This document shows positions 36,201 through 45,929 of a DNA stretch of 64,000 bases, piece by piece. This DNA is from Gammaproteobacteria bacterium (GTDB lineage Bacteria > Pseudomonadota > Gammaproteobacteria > Coxiellales > Coxiellaceae). Position 1 is the stretch's first letter. Every line of letters starts with the position of its first letter. Both the position numbers and the translations under genes were made by a program. Location of the stretch: the NCBI GenBank assembly GCA_030425685.1, contig JAUIAD010000004.1:1-64000 (forward strand), in the 5' to 3' direction. Below the pieces are notes generated by a model. The model was not told where the DNA came from, did not search any database, and was given only the letters and a program-made list of their open reading frames with translations.

Positions 36201-37074
36201 AGATTTGCGTGGTGAGTACCACGAAAATTATAGCTTAGCTCGGCATACCTCTTGGCGTGTTGGCGGGGCAGCGCAACGTTGTTTTTATCCCGCAGATCTG
36301 CAGGATTTGCAAAATTTTCTGCGCCAGTTACCTGTGGATGAACCGATTACTTGGCTAGGTTTGGGTAGTAATGTTTTAATTCGTGATGGCGGCATTGCCG
36401 GGACGGTGATTTTAACGTTAAATCGTTTAAAGGGTTTGGACTTATTGGCGGATAATACGGTTCGTGCTGAGTCGGGTGTTACGTGTGCTAAGTTATCAAA
36501 ATTTTGTGTTAAACAAGGCTTTGAGGATGGTGCTTTCTTTGCCGGTATACCAGGAACGGTGGGCGGTGCTTTGGCGATGAATGCAGGTGCATTTGGTGGT
36601 GAGACTTGGAATAAGGTCATTGCGGTTGAGACAATTAATCGGCAAGGTGAGGTAAAACGTAAGACGCCAGCCGATTTTAAGATTCAATATCGTCAAGTGA
36701 ATGGTTTGCAAGATGAATACTTTCTTTCAGGTTTTTTTCAATTTTCATCGGGTGACTCTGGGCGAGCAAAAGAAAATATCAGTGCGTTGCTTAAAAAGAG
36801 AAATGCATCCCAGCCTATAGGCACTTATAGTTGTGGTTCTGTTTTTCGAAACCCGCCACAGGACTTTGCGGCGCGCCTGATTGAGGCAACTGGTTTGAAA
36901 GGGTATCGTATTGGTAATGCTGAGGTTTCAAACAAGCATGCTAATTTTATTTTGAATACTGGTGGTGCTTCAGCTCAAGATATTGAGCGTCTTATTAGCT
37001 TTGTTGCCGATAAAGTGTTTGAGCAGCATGGTGTGAAGTTGGTGCGCGAGGTACACTTTATCGGTGAAGCTTAA
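36181..37074 (+). CDS. murB: UDP-enolpyruvyl-GlcNAc reductase MurB
   Basis: FAD enzyme making UDP-MurNAc. The compact type lacking the extra C-terminal loop domain of E. coli MurB: 297 aa. Flavin-binding ITWLGLGSNVLIRDGGI near 59-75, GIPGTVGGALAMNAGAFGGE near 121-140, catalytic Ser in YSCGSVFRNPP near 217-227, and the final Glu in REVHFIGE. It is placed after murC, the order common in Legionella relatives and Gram-positives. A terminator follows. Confidence 0.96.
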   Translation: MKSITFKDLRGEYHENYSLARHTSWRVGGAAQRCFYPADLQDLQNFLRQLPVDEPITWLGLGSNVLIRDGGIAGTVILTLNRLKGLDLLADNTVRAESGVTCAKLSKFCVKQGFEDGAFFAGIPGTVGGALAMNAGAFGGETWNKVIAVETINRQGEVKRKTPADFKIQYRQVNGLQDEYFLSGFFQFSSGDSGRAKENISALLKKRNASQPIGTYSCGSVFRNPPQDFAARLIEATGLKGYRIGNAEVSNKHANFILNTGGASAQDIERLISFVADKVFEQHGVKLVREVHFIGEA

Positions 37075-37232
37075 GGCATCACGGCTGCATTTATCATCTT
37101 ATTGGTGTTTAAAAATAACTTTTGCTCCGTATTTTGTAAGACATTTGCCATTAATGCCCCTGATCACTTGTGCCCGTAAAGACAGAACGCTAGACTTTTA
37201 AAGTCCATCAATGTAAAAACTTGTATGGTTTT

Positions 37233-37275
37233 GACAGCAAGACTTACAGGGATTTGTAGGCCTTGCTGTCTTTTA
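37233..37275 (+). terminator. intrinsic terminator between murB and ftsQ
   Basis: Stem GACAGCAAG (37233-37241) / CTTGCTGTC (37262-37270), continued inward by CTTACA/TGTAGG, followed by TTTT. It divides the 245-bp gap, so ftsQAZ probably has its own promoter as well. The rest of the gap shows no ddl gene or other coding sequence. Confidence 0.7.
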
Positions 37276-37319
37276 GGGCGTCGTATGCCTAACTATATAG
37301 GATATAAAGATTCAATCTG

Positions 37320-38024
37320 ATGAGGTTTTCACGCTCTTTTTGCATTATCTTTTTTTACTGTAGCCTTGCAGCGCTTATTGCCTCGCTATTATGGTGGGGT
37401 TGGCAGACGGCTGTCAGTGCTAAGTTCTTAGCTTTTCATCAAGTTAATATTGTTGTAAATGGAAAAAAGCTCCATTCGGCTGAGGTTAAAAAGATTGTTG
37501 CGAAAAATCTTTCAGGTGGCTTTTTTTCATTAAGAACAAATCGCTTGCGTCAATCTTTATTGGCTCAACCGTGGGTTGCAGATGTTTCGTTGCGTCGTCG
37601 TTGGCCTGATCAGTTGGATATTCATATTTCGCAGCAGCATCCGGTGGCTGTTTGGTGTAATAAGCAACTGATTAATCAATCGGGGGAGTTGTTTTCCCCG
37701 CCTATAAAGAGTTTTCCGCAGACACTAGTGCACTTATGTGGACCTCGTGGGCGTCTGCAAGGTGTTATGGATCAATTGAAACAGTCGCGAGAGGTATTGT
37801 TAAAAGCTGGTTTAGTGATAACATCGCTGAACTTGAATGCCAGAAATACCTGGAGTATGACAGTTAATAGACAAATTGACGTTATTTTAGGACGACAGGA
37901 TATTCATCGTAGATTGATGCGTTTTGTTTCACTATACTTGGCGGTTATTCAGAAAAATGTGGATAACGTAGCTAAGGTTGATTTGCGATACCCAAACGGT
38001 GTTGCGATTCAGTGGAGAAAGTAA
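37320..38024 (+). CDS. ftsQ: cell division protein FtsQ
   Basis: Bitopic divisome protein. Short cytoplasmic tail, membrane helix (about 9-30), POTRA domain beginning FLAFHQVNIVVNG (about 38-50), then the FtsQ beta domain with LAQPWVADVSLRRRWPDQL (about 81-99). 234 aa, a little short. Identity is supported by the position just before ftsA. Confidence 0.93.
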   Translation: MRFSRSFCIIFFYCSLAALIASLLWWGWQTAVSAKFLAFHQVNIVVNGKKLHSAEVKKIVAKNLSGGFFSLRTNRLRQSLLAQPWVADVSLRRRWPDQLDIHISQQHPVAVWCNKQLINQSGELFSPPIKSFPQTLVHLCGPRGRLQGVMDQLKQSREVLLKAGLVITSLNLNARNTWSMTVNRQIDVILGRQDIHRRLMRFVSLYLAVIQKNVDNVAKVDLRYPNGVAIQWRK

Positions 38025-38130
38025 AGCATAACATTGTTATTGCAAGGCCATGAAAAGTTGTACTAATATTTTTGTAAAATAAATGTTAACATAATAACTA
38101 GAACTCATGGACGAAAGCGTGGGGGCTCTG

Positions 38131-39366
38131 ATGGCCAAAAAACCTGATAAAAATCTCATCGTTGCACTAGACGTTGGCACTAGTAAAATTGCTGCTTTGG
38201 TTGCTGAAGTAACCGAAGGTAATAAACTGGATGTCATCGGTTTTGGTACGCACCCATCGCGCGGACTCAAGCGTGGTGTGGTTGTTAATATTGAAAGTAC
38301 CGTTCAATCCATTCAAAAAGCAGTAGAAGAAGCTGAATTGATGGCGGGATGTGATATTCACTCTGCCTATACAGGTATTGCTGGTAGCCATATTCGCAGT
38401 CTTAACTCGCATGGCATTGTTGCTATTCGTGATCGTGAAGTGAATCAGAGTGATGTTGATCGTGTTATTGATGCTGCTAAAGCAGTAGCGATTCCAGCCG
38501 ATCAGAAGATTCTGCATATTTTACCGCAAGAATTTATTATCGATAGCCAAGAGGGTGTAAGAGAGCCGGTTGGTATGTCTGGTGTGCGTCTGGAAGCAAA
38601 AGTACATATCGTTACGGGTGCAGTAAGTGCTGCGCAGAATGTTACCAAATGTGTGCGTCGTTGTGGCTTGGATGTTGGCGATATTATTCTTGAGCAGTTA
38701 GCTTCAAGTCATTCTGTTTTAACAGAAGATGAGAAAGAATTGGGTGTCTGTTTAGTGGATATTGGCGGAGGAACGACTGATATTGCGGTGTTTGCTAATG
38801 GTGCCATTCGTCATACAGCCGTTATTCCTATTGCGGGTGATCATGTGACAAACGATGTTGCCGTTGCGTTGCGAACACCAACGTCTTCTGCTGAGCAAAT
38901 CAAAATTGAGCACGGTTCGTTATTGTTAGATCAGGTTGATCCAAACTGTATGATTGATGTAGTCAATCCAGCGAGAGGCTCGTCGAAAAAAATATTAAAA
39001 CCTGCATTGGCTCAAGTCATTAAGGCACGTTATGAAGAGCTATTCCAATTGGTGCGTGCTGAGTTAAGACGTTCTGGTTTTGAAGATATTATCCCTGCAG
39101 GCATAGTGTTTACTGGCGGCGCATCACGAATGAATGGTGTCGCAGAGTTGGGTGAGAAGATATTTAAAGTGCCAGTTCGTGTGGGTTCTGCGCAAAATAT
39201 TAATGGATTGCTTGATGTCAGAGACAATCCGAGCTTTGCGACCGGTGTTGGTTTGCTCATTCATGGCCTGCATACACAATTAAATGGAATGTCGGGGTTC
39301 CACTTTGAAGATAATGGGCGTAGTATCTGGAAGCGAATGAAAGAATGGTTCCAGGGGAATTTTTAA
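38131..39366 (+). CDS. ftsA: cell division protein FtsA
   Basis: Actin-like ATPase that tethers FtsZ to the membrane. Phosphate-1 loop ALDVGTSKIAALVAEV near 11-26, phosphate-2 CLVDIGGGTTDIAVF near 205-219, adenosine motif IVFTGGASRMNGV near 326-338. The C-terminal amphipathic membrane-targeting helix IWKRMKEWFQGNF is intact. ATG 38131 is chosen (411 aa) because GGGGG lies a few bases before it; another ATG eight codons upstream is possible. Confidence 0.96.
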   Translation: MAKKPDKNLIVALDVGTSKIAALVAEVTEGNKLDVIGFGTHPSRGLKRGVVVNIESTVQSIQKAVEEAELMAGCDIHSAYTGIAGSHIRSLNSHGIVAIRDREVNQSDVDRVIDAAKAVAIPADQKILHILPQEFIIDSQEGVREPVGMSGVRLEAKVHIVTGAVSAAQNVTKCVRRCGLDVGDIILEQLASSHSVLTEDEKELGVCLVDIGGGTTDIAVFANGAIRHTAVIPIAGDHVTNDVAVALRTPTSSAEQIKIEHGSLLLDQVDPNCMIDVVNPARGSSKKILKPALAQVIKARYEELFQLVRAELRRSGFEDIIPAGIVFTGGASRMNGVAELGEKIFKVPVRVGSAQNINGLLDVRDNPSFATGVGLLIHGLHTQLNGMSGFHFEDNGRSIWKRMKEWFQGNF

Positions 39367-39378
39367 AGGAGAGTGTCC

Positions 39379-40530
39379 ATGTTTGAGTTAGGTGATAGCT
39401 CGTCACATAATGCAAAAATCTTAGTTATGGGAATCGGTGGCGGTGGCGGTAATGCCATTGAACACATGATGGCAGAAAATATTGAAGGTGTAGAGTTTGT
39501 TTGTGCGAATACAGATGCGCAAGCATTAACCCGTTCTAATGCCCGCATCGTTATTCAGTTGGGTGAAGAAATTACCAAAGGGTTAGGTGCTGGTGCTGAT
39601 CCTGACATTGGTCGCAAGGCTGCTGAAGAAAACCAAGAGCGTATTCGTGAGGTGATCAGCGGTAGCGATATGATTTTTATTACTGCCGGTATGGGTGGTG
39701 GCACAGGTACAGGTGCTGCACCGATAGTAGCGCAAATTGCGCGTGAGCTAGGCATTCTGACGGTTGCGGTGGTGACTAAGCCTTTTGCCTTTGAAGGTCG
39801 CAAGCGTATGGAAGTGGCTGAGCAAGGCATCAAAGCGTTAGGCCAGTTTGTTGATTCTCTTATTACTATTCCAAATAACAAACTGCTCAGTGTGTTAGGA
39901 AAAAATATTACGTTGTTAAATGCGTTTAAAGCCGCTAATAACGTGCTGTTAGGTGCTGTGCAGGGTATTGCGGATCTAATCACTCGCCCAGGCTTAATTA
40001 ATGTCGACTTTGCTGATGTTAGAACAGTAATGTCAGAAATGGGTATGGCGATGATGGGAACCGGTGTTAGCAGCGGTGAAAATCGTGCGCGTGAAGCTGC
40101 TGAAGCAGCGATTGCTAGCCCACTGCTTGAGGACGTTGATTTCTCTGGTGCTCGTGGTGTGTTGGTAAATATTACTGCCGGTCTTGATATGTCAATTGGC
40201 GAATTTGAGTCAGTTGGTGACGCTATTAAGTCGTTCACTTCTGAGCATGCTACTGTTGTTGTTGGTACCGTGATCGATCCTGAGATGAGTGATGAAATGC
40301 GCGTCACGGTCGTTGTTACCGGTTTGGGTTCTCAAGGCACGGTTAACGTACCGCCTCAGATGGTTAAAAGCACTAAAAGTGATGGTACGGTGGACTATCA
40401 TCAGCTAGAAAAGCCTGCTTTTACTCGCCATCAGGAGCCAGCTAGTCCTGCTCCAGAGGCAGATGATACGCGTGAGCGAGATATTGAGTATTTAGACATA
40501 CCAGCCTTTTTACGGCGCCAAGAGGATTAG
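39379..40530 (+). CDS. ftsZ: cell division GTPase FtsZ
   Basis: Tubulin homologue forming the Z ring. Nucleotide motif GIGGGGGNAIEHM near 18-30, tubulin signature GGGTGTGAAPIVA near 105-117, T7 synergy loop NVDFADVRTVMSEMG near 205-219. The C-terminal FtsA/ZipA/ZapD-binding peptide is LDIPAFLRRQED. 383 aa from ATG 39379 (GGAG upstream); an in-frame GTG two codons earlier is less likely. Confidence 0.98.
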   Translation: MFELGDSSSHNAKILVMGIGGGGGNAIEHMMAENIEGVEFVCANTDAQALTRSNARIVIQLGEEITKGLGAGADPDIGRKAAEENQERIREVISGSDMIFITAGMGGGTGTGAAPIVAQIARELGILTVAVVTKPFAFEGRKRMEVAEQGIKALGQFVDSLITIPNNKLLSVLGKNITLLNAFKAANNVLLGAVQGIADLITRPGLINVDFADVRTVMSEMGMAMMGTGVSSGENRAREAAEAAIASPLLEDVDFSGARGVLVNITAGLDMSIGEFESVGDAIKSFTSEHATVVVGTVIDPEMSDEMRVTVVVTGLGSQGTVNVPPQMVKSTKSDGTVDYHQLEKPAFTRHQEPASPAPEADDTRERDIEYLDIPAFLRRQED

Positions 40531-40606
40531 AGGCGTCAAAGCTGGTATTATATATTTAATAAATAAAGAAATATGGCGAATATGACAAATTTTGTAAGAT
40601 ATTCGC

Positions 40607-40634
40607 TTGTTTACCTGCGGGGATATGCTAGAAT
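40607..40634 (+). promoter_or_regulatory. promoter of lpxC
   Basis: -35 TTGTTT (40607-40612), 16-bp spacer, extended -10 TGC-TAGAAT (40629-40634). Predicted start near 40641, giving a leader of about 22 bases to lpxC. Confidence 0.5.
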
Positions 40635-40662
40635 TCGCCACTAGATAATGGAGTGTTAATCA

Positions 40663-41592
40663 ATGGGCAGAATCCAAATGAGCAAACAACGAACACTCAA
40701 GAACGTGGTCAGAGCCACTGGTGTTGGTGTTCACACCGGTGAAAAGGTCTACTTAACCCTGCGGCCAGCTGCGCCTAATACGGGTATTGTTTTCCGTCGA
40801 GTGGACTTAGATCCTATCGTAGATATCCCTGCTTCTGTTGAATATATTGGTGATACTAGCCTGTGCACCTGTCTTTCTAAAGATGGCGTACGTGTTGGTA
40901 CTGTTGAGCATCTGCTTTCAGCATTATCGGGTTTTGGTATTGATAATCTTTATATCGATGTAACCGCCTCTGAAGTACCGATTATGGATGGTAGTGCCGG
41001 TCCTTTTGTTTTCCTCATAAAGTCCGCTGGTATTGAAGAGCAGAATGCGCCGAAGAAATACATTCGTATTAAAAAGCGTGTTGAAGTGGTTGATGGTGAT
41101 AAGAGTGTGATGGTGGAGCCTTATGATGGCTTTCGCGTCAACTTTAAAATCGATTTTGATCACCCCGTATTTAAAGATGGCAATCAAGGCGCGACTTTGG
41201 ATTTTTCTAGCACTTCCTATGTTAAAGAAGTCTCACGTGCGCGTACTTTTGGTTTCTTGTCAGAGTATGAGTATATTCGTAAACAAAACTTGGCGCTTGG
41301 AGCGAGCCTAGATAACGCTATTGTTGTTGATGAGTTTAAGATTCTCAACGAAGATGGTTTGCGTTACCCAGATGAGTTTGTCAAACATAAGATTCTTGAT
41401 GTTGTTGGTGATTTGTATTTGCTAGGCCACAGCTTGATTGGTTCTTTTACTGGCTGTAAGTCAGGCCATTCAATGAATAGTCGTTTGTTGGTTAGCTTAT
41501 TGCAACAACAAGATGCTTGGGAAGTGATTACTTTCGAAGATACTGAAAAGTTTCCTATCAGTTTTATACCCGCTATGTCTGTTACTTCGTAA
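40663..41592 (+). CDS. lpxC: UDP-3-O-acyl-GlcNAc deacetylase LpxC
   Basis: Zinc enzyme for the committed step of lipid A synthesis. Zinc ligands in [16 protein letters not shown] (His near 84) and [19 protein letters not shown] (His near 242, Asp near 246). The catalytic Glu lies in [14 protein letters not shown]-type sequence, and the catalytic His in GHSMNSRL. 309 aa from the first ATG (40663), which has GGAG 9 bases upstream; an ATG five codons later would match the E. coli start. As in other gammaproteobacteria it closes the dcw cluster. Confidence 0.97.
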   Translation: MGRIQMSKQRTLKNVVRATGVGVHTGEKVYLTLRPAAPNTGIVFRRVDLDPIVDIPASVEYIGDTSLCTCLSKDGVRVGTVEHLLSALSGFGIDNLYIDVTASEVPIMDGSAGPFVFLIKSAGIEEQNAPKKYIRIKKRVEVVDGDKSVMVEPYDGFRVNFKIDFDHPVFKDGNQGATLDFSSTSYVKEVSRARTFGFLSEYEYIRKQNLALGASLDNAIVVDEFKILNEDGLRYPDEFVKHKILDVVGDLYLLGHSLIGSFTGCKSGHSMNSRLLVSLLQQQDAWEVITFEDTEKFPISFIPAMSVTS

Positions 41593-41602
41593 TAGATTGT
41601 TA

Positions 41603-41628
41603 GGCCGCTTGGTTTGCGGCCCATCTTT
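41603..41628. terminator. terminator after lpxC
   Basis: Perfect stem GGCCGC/GCGGCC (41603-41608, 41616-41621) with a 7-base loop, then CATCTTTTCC. It lies between lpxC and the convergent small membrane gene and may serve both. Confidence 0.5.
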
Positions 41629-41646
41629 TCCTGCTATTTATCAAGC

Positions 41647-42042
41647 CTATTTATTGTGACCCGTAAAAAATGTCGCGGCTTTTCTGTTAAATAGGAAATA
41701 AACAAAGATGATAAAGATGATCAGCGAAACGATCATCACACCAGTAACCGGCGAAGAAACAAAGGCCCACACTTGCATTGCAGCACCTAACACTAGATAG
41801 ACAATGCGTGACCAGTTGTGTGCTTTCAGCATGAAAATACAGAGAATAATGTTGATAATGGCTACTGCTAAGCCTATTTGGATTTGCAGTCTAAACGCGC
41901 CTTGGCTGATGCTGACTTTTTGCTGTGCAGCTTGATAAAGGGTTTCAAAATGAAAGTAGCTATAGAGTAGCGAAACAATACTGATGGCTGATAAAACAAT
42001 AAGCACCCAGCATACAATAGTGACACCCAGTGGTCTTTTCAT
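41647..42042 (-). CDS. small four-helix membrane protein, unknown function
   Basis: 131-aa protein, almost wholly hydrophobic with four predicted membrane helices (about 5-28, 50-70, 75-92, 96-118) and short charged loops. The start at 42042 (MKRPLGVTIVCW) is supported by AGGAGC about 7 bases upstream; the frame is open eight codons further. No family is recognised with confidence; it resembles small DUF-type inner-membrane proteins. It stands alone, convergent with lpxC. Confidence 0.6.
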   Translation of the reverse strand: MKRPLGVTIVCWVLIVLSAISIVSLLYSYFHFETLYQAAQQKVSISQGAFRLQIQIGLAVAIINIILCIFMLKAHNWSRIVYLVLGAAMQVWAFVSSPVTGVMIVSLIIFIIFVYFLFNRKAATFFTGHNK

Positions 42043-42171
42043 AATAAGCTCCTTTCCAATTGGCACCGATATTAACTAAATAATACTACCATAAGTTTAT
42101 TCGATCTATAAGCGGTATAGGTTAGCTTATAGCTCAGTCTATGGATGGGCGGCCACAAATGGAACCGCGTA

Positions 42172-42191
42172 GTATATAAAGTCATATACCC
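42172..42191. repeat. 20-bp repeat, left copy (inverted at 45910)
   Basis: GTATATAAAGTCATATACCC is the reverse complement, with one mismatch, of 45910-45929. The two copies flank the MITE, dciA and secA. The MITE begins right at the end of this copy. Confidence 0.5.
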
Positions 42192-42366
42192 AGGAGTTCC
42201 GCACTTTCAGTGCAAACCTCCTTCCTGGTTATATTTCGCCTATGCGAGACTAGCTCGCATGGACAGCCTATGCCCGTTAGGGTGCGATTCAAGGGGAGAA
42301 TCCCGATTCTCCCCTTGAAAATCCCCATCGGGATTTGTTTTGTTTCGCACAAGTGCGAAACTCCTG
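42191..42366 (+). mobile_element. MITE-like element, copy 2 (complete)
   Basis: 176-bp non-coding element with 16-bp terminal inverted repeats, CAGGAGTTCCGCACTT (42191-42206) and its near-complement 42351-42366 (one mismatch). Internal perfect hairpins include 12-bp arms CAAGGGGAGAAT/ATTCTCCCCTTG. ATAC occurs at both flanks (42186-42189 and 42367-42370), a possible short target duplication. No transposase is encoded, so mobility would need one in trans. A second, decayed copy lies at 20907. The rest of the 42043-42500 interval shows nothing else. Confidence 0.75.
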
Positions 42367-42500
42367 ATACGAGCTTTTACTGATGTCTGTACCGTTAGAG
42401 CGTGCCCCTACGAAGCTTGATCTCTGTAACAACTCAGTGTGCATTTATATGTCTTGCGGGGTTATGGTCCCCAGGCTGAGAGCTTGCACCGTTGCTGGCG

Positions 42501-42977
42501 CTATTTTTTGCCGTGTTTTGCTAATTTTAGCAGCGAGTCTCTTAAAGAGGGGTTGTCGATGGATTCAGCGCTCTCACGGATAAGGTCACCACTTTTGCCG
42601 GAGATTGGGTTGACTTGGCGTTGCGGTTGAGGCGGCTTCTTCCTTGCTGGTGTGTGCACTTTTACCTTTATCTTCTTGATATTTCTTAGAAAATCGTGAT
42701 AGCGGAGGCTGTTAAGCAGCTCTCTGGTCATATAGCGTAAACGGGTGGCGATATTCGCGTTGCTGGTTTCAATCACAGCGGTATCAAATGCGATATTCAT
42801 TAATCGACAGTAAGGTGCCAGATCTTCAGGCAGCATGCCTTGTAATAATGCGTTAGCGCTTTGAATCCGCTGCGCTTTTCGCATTAAGGCTTGAAAAGTG
42901 GACTTGCCCAACATATCTTTAATTGGGTGAGGGTCCTGAGCAAATTTGTTGTAGTGATATGTATGCATTTGCTTCAT
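42501..42977 (-). CDS. dciA: DciA-type (DUF721) helicase loader
   Basis: 158-aa protein with the DUF721 core (residues about 38-92): IQSANALLQGMLPEDLAPYC followed by a KH-like segment, ETSNANIATRLRYMTRELLN. DciA proteins load the replicative helicase DnaB in bacteria lacking DnaC. The charged Pro/Lys/Gln-rich C-terminal tail (about 100-158) is typically disordered. Divergent neighbour of secA, the same place it has in Pseudomonas and Legionella. The start could also be the ATG three codons later. Confidence 0.82.
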   Translation of the reverse strand: MKQMHTYHYNKFAQDPHPIKDMLGKSTFQALMRKAQRIQSANALLQGMLPEDLAPYCRLMNIAFDTAVIETSNANIATRLRYMTRELLNSLRYHDFLRNIKKIKVKVHTPARKKPPQPQRQVNPISGKSGDLIRESAESIDNPSLRDSLLKLAKHGKK

Positions 42978-43037
42978 TATATGAGAAAATTGCTCTTCCT
43001 GTTAACAAGAATTATATAGATAGTATAAGAATCAATT

Positions 43038-45803
43038 ATGGTACACAAGATATTCAGAAAAGTATTTGGCACACGCAATGATCGTATCCTTAAGGGGTAT
43101 CGCAAGGTTGTCTCGAAAATCAATGCGTTGGAACCTACATTTCAAGAGCTTTCAGATGAGCAGTTGCGGGCCAAAACAGATGAGTTTAGGCAACGTCTTA
43201 AGCAGGGCGAAGACATTGATGCAGTTTTACCAGAAGCCTTTGCGGCTGTGCGTGAGGCTAGCCGCCGTACTTTGGGCATGCGTCATTTTGATGTTCAGTT
43301 GATGGGTGGTATGGTTTTGCATCATGGCCGAGTGGCTGAGATGCGTACCGGTGAGGGTAAAACCTTGATGGCGACACTGTCAGCGTACCTAAATGCGTTG
43401 ACGGAGAAAGGTGTTCATGTTGTTACCGTCAATGATTACCTGGCTAAGCGTGATGCTGAGTGGATGCAACCCGTTTATGAATTTCTAGGCTTGACGGTCG
43501 GTGTTAACCTGCCAGATATGGCGCATGCTGACAAACAGGCAGCCTATGCCGCTGATATCACCTACGGTACCAACAATGAGTTCGGCTTTGATTGCTTGCG
43601 CGACAATATGGTGTTTAACCTAGAGCAGCGTGTGCAGCGGCCTTTGAACTATGCGTTGATCGATGAGGTTGATTCCATCCTAATCGATGAAGCAAGAACG
43701 CCACTGATTATCTCGGGTCAAGCAGAAGAATCTTCTGATCTTTATACACGTATTAACGTCCTAATTCCGCAGCTTGAAGAGCAAGAAATGGAAGAAGGTC
43801 AGCAAGAAGAGCAAGTACCTGATGACAAGCGTGGTGACTACACCTTGGATGAGAAAAATCGTCAAGCATTTTTAACGGAGCAGGGTCACCATAAGATAGA
43901 AGGTTTGTTGGTAGAAGCAGGATTGATGAAAGAAGGCGAAAGTCTTTATGACCTTTCCAATATCACGTTGATGCACTACGTTAATGCGTCCTTAAAAGCA
44001 CATACCTTATTCCAGCGAGATATTCATTACATCGTTAAAAACGATGAAATTATTATTGTTGATGAACACACTGGTCGTTTGATGGCTGGGCGTCGTTGGT
44101 CGGATGGTTTGCACCAGGCGGTAGAAGCGAAAGAAGGTGTAAAAATCCAGTTAGAGAACCAAACGCTAGCCTCGATTACTTTCCAAAACTACTTTAGGCT
44201 TTATGAAAAGCTATCAGGTATGACCGGAACCGCAGACACTGAGGCGTACGAGCTGCAGAAAATTTATGGCTTGGAAGTTGTGGTTGTTCCCACGAATAAA
44301 CCAATGGTGCGTAAAGATGCTGCCGATCGAATTTACTTAACGGCAAAAGCGAAATACAACGCCATTGTTGAAGAGATTAGTGAGCGCCATAAGAATGGGC
44401 AGCCTATTCTAATCGGTACAGCCTCGATTGAAGCGTCTGAATTATTGTCGCAATTTTTACGTCAGCAAAAGATTAAACATGAAGTGCTTAATGCTAAACA
44501 GCATGAGCGTGAAGCAAAAATTATTGCGCAAGCAGGCCGTCCGGGTGCGTTAACGATTGCTACTAATATGGCTGGTCGTGGTACTGATATTGTTTTGGGT
44601 GGAAGTCTTGAGTCTGAGCTTGAGGAGCTAGATAACCCGACCGATGAAGAAGTACAAGCGCTGAAAAAAGACTGGGAGCAGCGTCATCAACAAGTGTTAG
44701 ATGCCGGTGGTTTGCATGTGCTGGGTACTGAGCGTCATGAATCACGTCGTATTGATAATCAGTTGCGTGGTCGTTCTGGGCGTCAAGGTGATCCTGGTTC
44801 TTCACAGTTCTATTTATCGCTTGAAGATAATTTACTGCGAATCTTTGCTTCAGAAGCGATGTCGAATTTTATGCGTCGTGTTGGGGTGACTGAAAACGAT
44901 GTTATCCAAAGTCGCTTAGTCAGTAGTTCTATTGAGCGTGCGCAGCGCCGTGTTGAGGGTATTAACTTTGATGCGCGTAAGAGCTTGTTGGAATACGATG
45001 ACGTTGCTAATGATCAGCGTAAGTTGCTGTATCATCAGCGTTATGAGCTCTTAAAGTCAGATGATATTTCAGCAACAGTTAAAGGCTTGCGAGAAGAAGC
45101 GGTCGATGAGATGGTTTCTATTTATGTGCCGCCACAAAGTTTGGAAGAGCAATGGGATATTGCTGGCTTGGAAAAACAAATTACTGAAGACTTTGGTTTG
45201 AAGTTGCCGTTGCAGCAGTGGTTAGATGAAGATGAGCATCTTAATGAAGATTCCCTGCGTCAACGTATCCTGCAGGAATTTGTTAAATTGTATGAGGCAA
45301 AAGAGGCGACCCATGAAGCTTCGATGATGCGTGAAATGGAAAAAGCGGTGATGTTGCAGATTCTCGATCATCATTGGAAAGAGCATTTGGCGGCAATGGA
45401 TCACTTGCGCCAAGGTATTCACCTGCGTGGTTATGCACAAAAGAACCCGGCGCAGGAATACAAAAAAGAATCTTTTGAAATGTACACGCAGATGATGAGT
45501 CGCATTAAATATGAGCTTATTTCTACGTTGAGCAAAGTAGAGTTGGTCAGCGAAGAGCAGTTGCAAGAGCAGCAACGTTTGCAGCAGCAAGCAGCACCAG
45601 AGTTGCATTATCATCACGCGGAGGTTAACGCTCTAAATGTTGGCCAGCAGCAACAAGCACAACCAGTACCAGCGGAAGTGGCGAATGGCTCAGGTGCTGA
45701 GGCACAACCGTTTGTTCGCACGGGTCCAAAGCAAGGCCGTAATGAGCCTTGTCATTGTGGTAGCGGTAAGAAGTTCAAACAGTGTCACGGTAAGATTACT
45801 TAG
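43038..45803 (+). CDS. secA: protein translocase ATPase SecA
   Basis: Motor of Sec-dependent protein export. Walker [10 protein letters not shown] near residue 102-110, DEAD-type [16 protein letters not shown] near 207-222, the motif [10 protein letters not shown] near 512-521, [19 protein letters not shown] near 575-593. The C-terminal zinc-binding SecB site [13 protein letters not shown] is preceded by a Gln-rich linker. 921 aa, slightly longer than E. coli SecA (901). It drives export of several products of this window (pilin, GH5, porin, MetQ). Confidence 0.98.
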   Translation: MVHKIFRKVFGTRNDRILKGYRKVVSKINALEPTFQELSDEQLRAKTDEFRQRLKQGEDIDAVLPEAFAAVREASRRTLGMRHFDVQLMGGMVLHHGRVAEMRTGEGKTLMATLSAYLNALTEKGVHVVTVNDYLAKRDAEWMQPVYEFLGLTVGVNLPDMAHADKQAAYAADITYGTNNEFGFDCLRDNMVFNLEQRVQRPLNYALIDEVDSILIDEARTPLIISGQAEESSDLYTRINVLIPQLEEQEMEEGQQEEQVPDDKRGDYTLDEKNRQAFLTEQGHHKIEGLLVEAGLMKEGESLYDLSNITLMHYVNASLKAHTLFQRDIHYIVKNDEIIIVDEHTGRLMAGRRWSDGLHQAVEAKEGVKIQLENQTLASITFQNYFRLYEKLSGMTGTADTEAYELQKIYGLEVVVVPTNKPMVRKDAADRIYLTAKAKYNAIVEEISERHKNGQPILIGTASIEASELLSQFLRQQKIKHEVLNAKQHEREAKIIAQAGRPGALTIATNMAGRGTDIVLGGSLESELEELDNPTDEEVQALKKDWEQRHQQVLDAGGLHVLGTERHESRRIDNQLRGRSGRQGDPGSSQFYLSLEDNLLRIFASEAMSNFMRRVGVTENDVIQSRLVSSSIERAQRRVEGINFDARKSLLEYDDVANDQRKLLYHQRYELLKSDDISATVKGLREEAVDEMVSIYVPPQSLEEQWDIAGLEKQITEDFGLKLPLQQWLDEDEHLNEDSLRQRILQEFVKLYEAKEATHEASMMREMEKAVMLQILDHHWKEHLAAMDHLRQGIHLRGYAQKNPAQEYKKESFEMYTQMMSRIKYELISTLSKVELVSEEQLQEQQRLQQQAAPELHYHHAEVNALNVGQQQQAQPVPAEVANGSGAEAQPFVRTGPKQGRNEPCHCGSGKKFKQCHGKIT

Positions 45804-45844
45804 GTAATATGTAATCAGGCCTACTACAACTCTTCATACCCAAA

Positions 45845-45866
45845 CGGGCACGGCATGCCGTGCCCG
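45845..45866. terminator. 22-bp perfect palindrome after secA
   Basis: CGGGCACGGCATGCCGTGCC plus CG is self-complementary, forming a GC-rich stem-loop 41 bases after the secA stop. There is no T-run, so it is either a rho-independent-like block shared with the convergent zapD side or a protein-binding palindrome. Confidence 0.45.
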
Positions 45867-45909
45867 CAAATACAGGTTCTAAATAATTCGTGTTGATCGT
45901 AACAGCTCA

Positions 45910-45929
45910 GGGTATATGACTTTAAATAC
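45910..45929. repeat. 20-bp repeat, right copy
   Basis: GGGTATATGACTTTAAATAC, inverted partner of 42172-42191 with one mismatch. It overlaps the zapD 3' end (stop at 45922). Confidence 0.45.

Noticed and set aside
42383-42630. Two overlapping plus-strand frames over the dciA end
   Set aside because: They are antisense shadows of dciA and the adjacent spacer.
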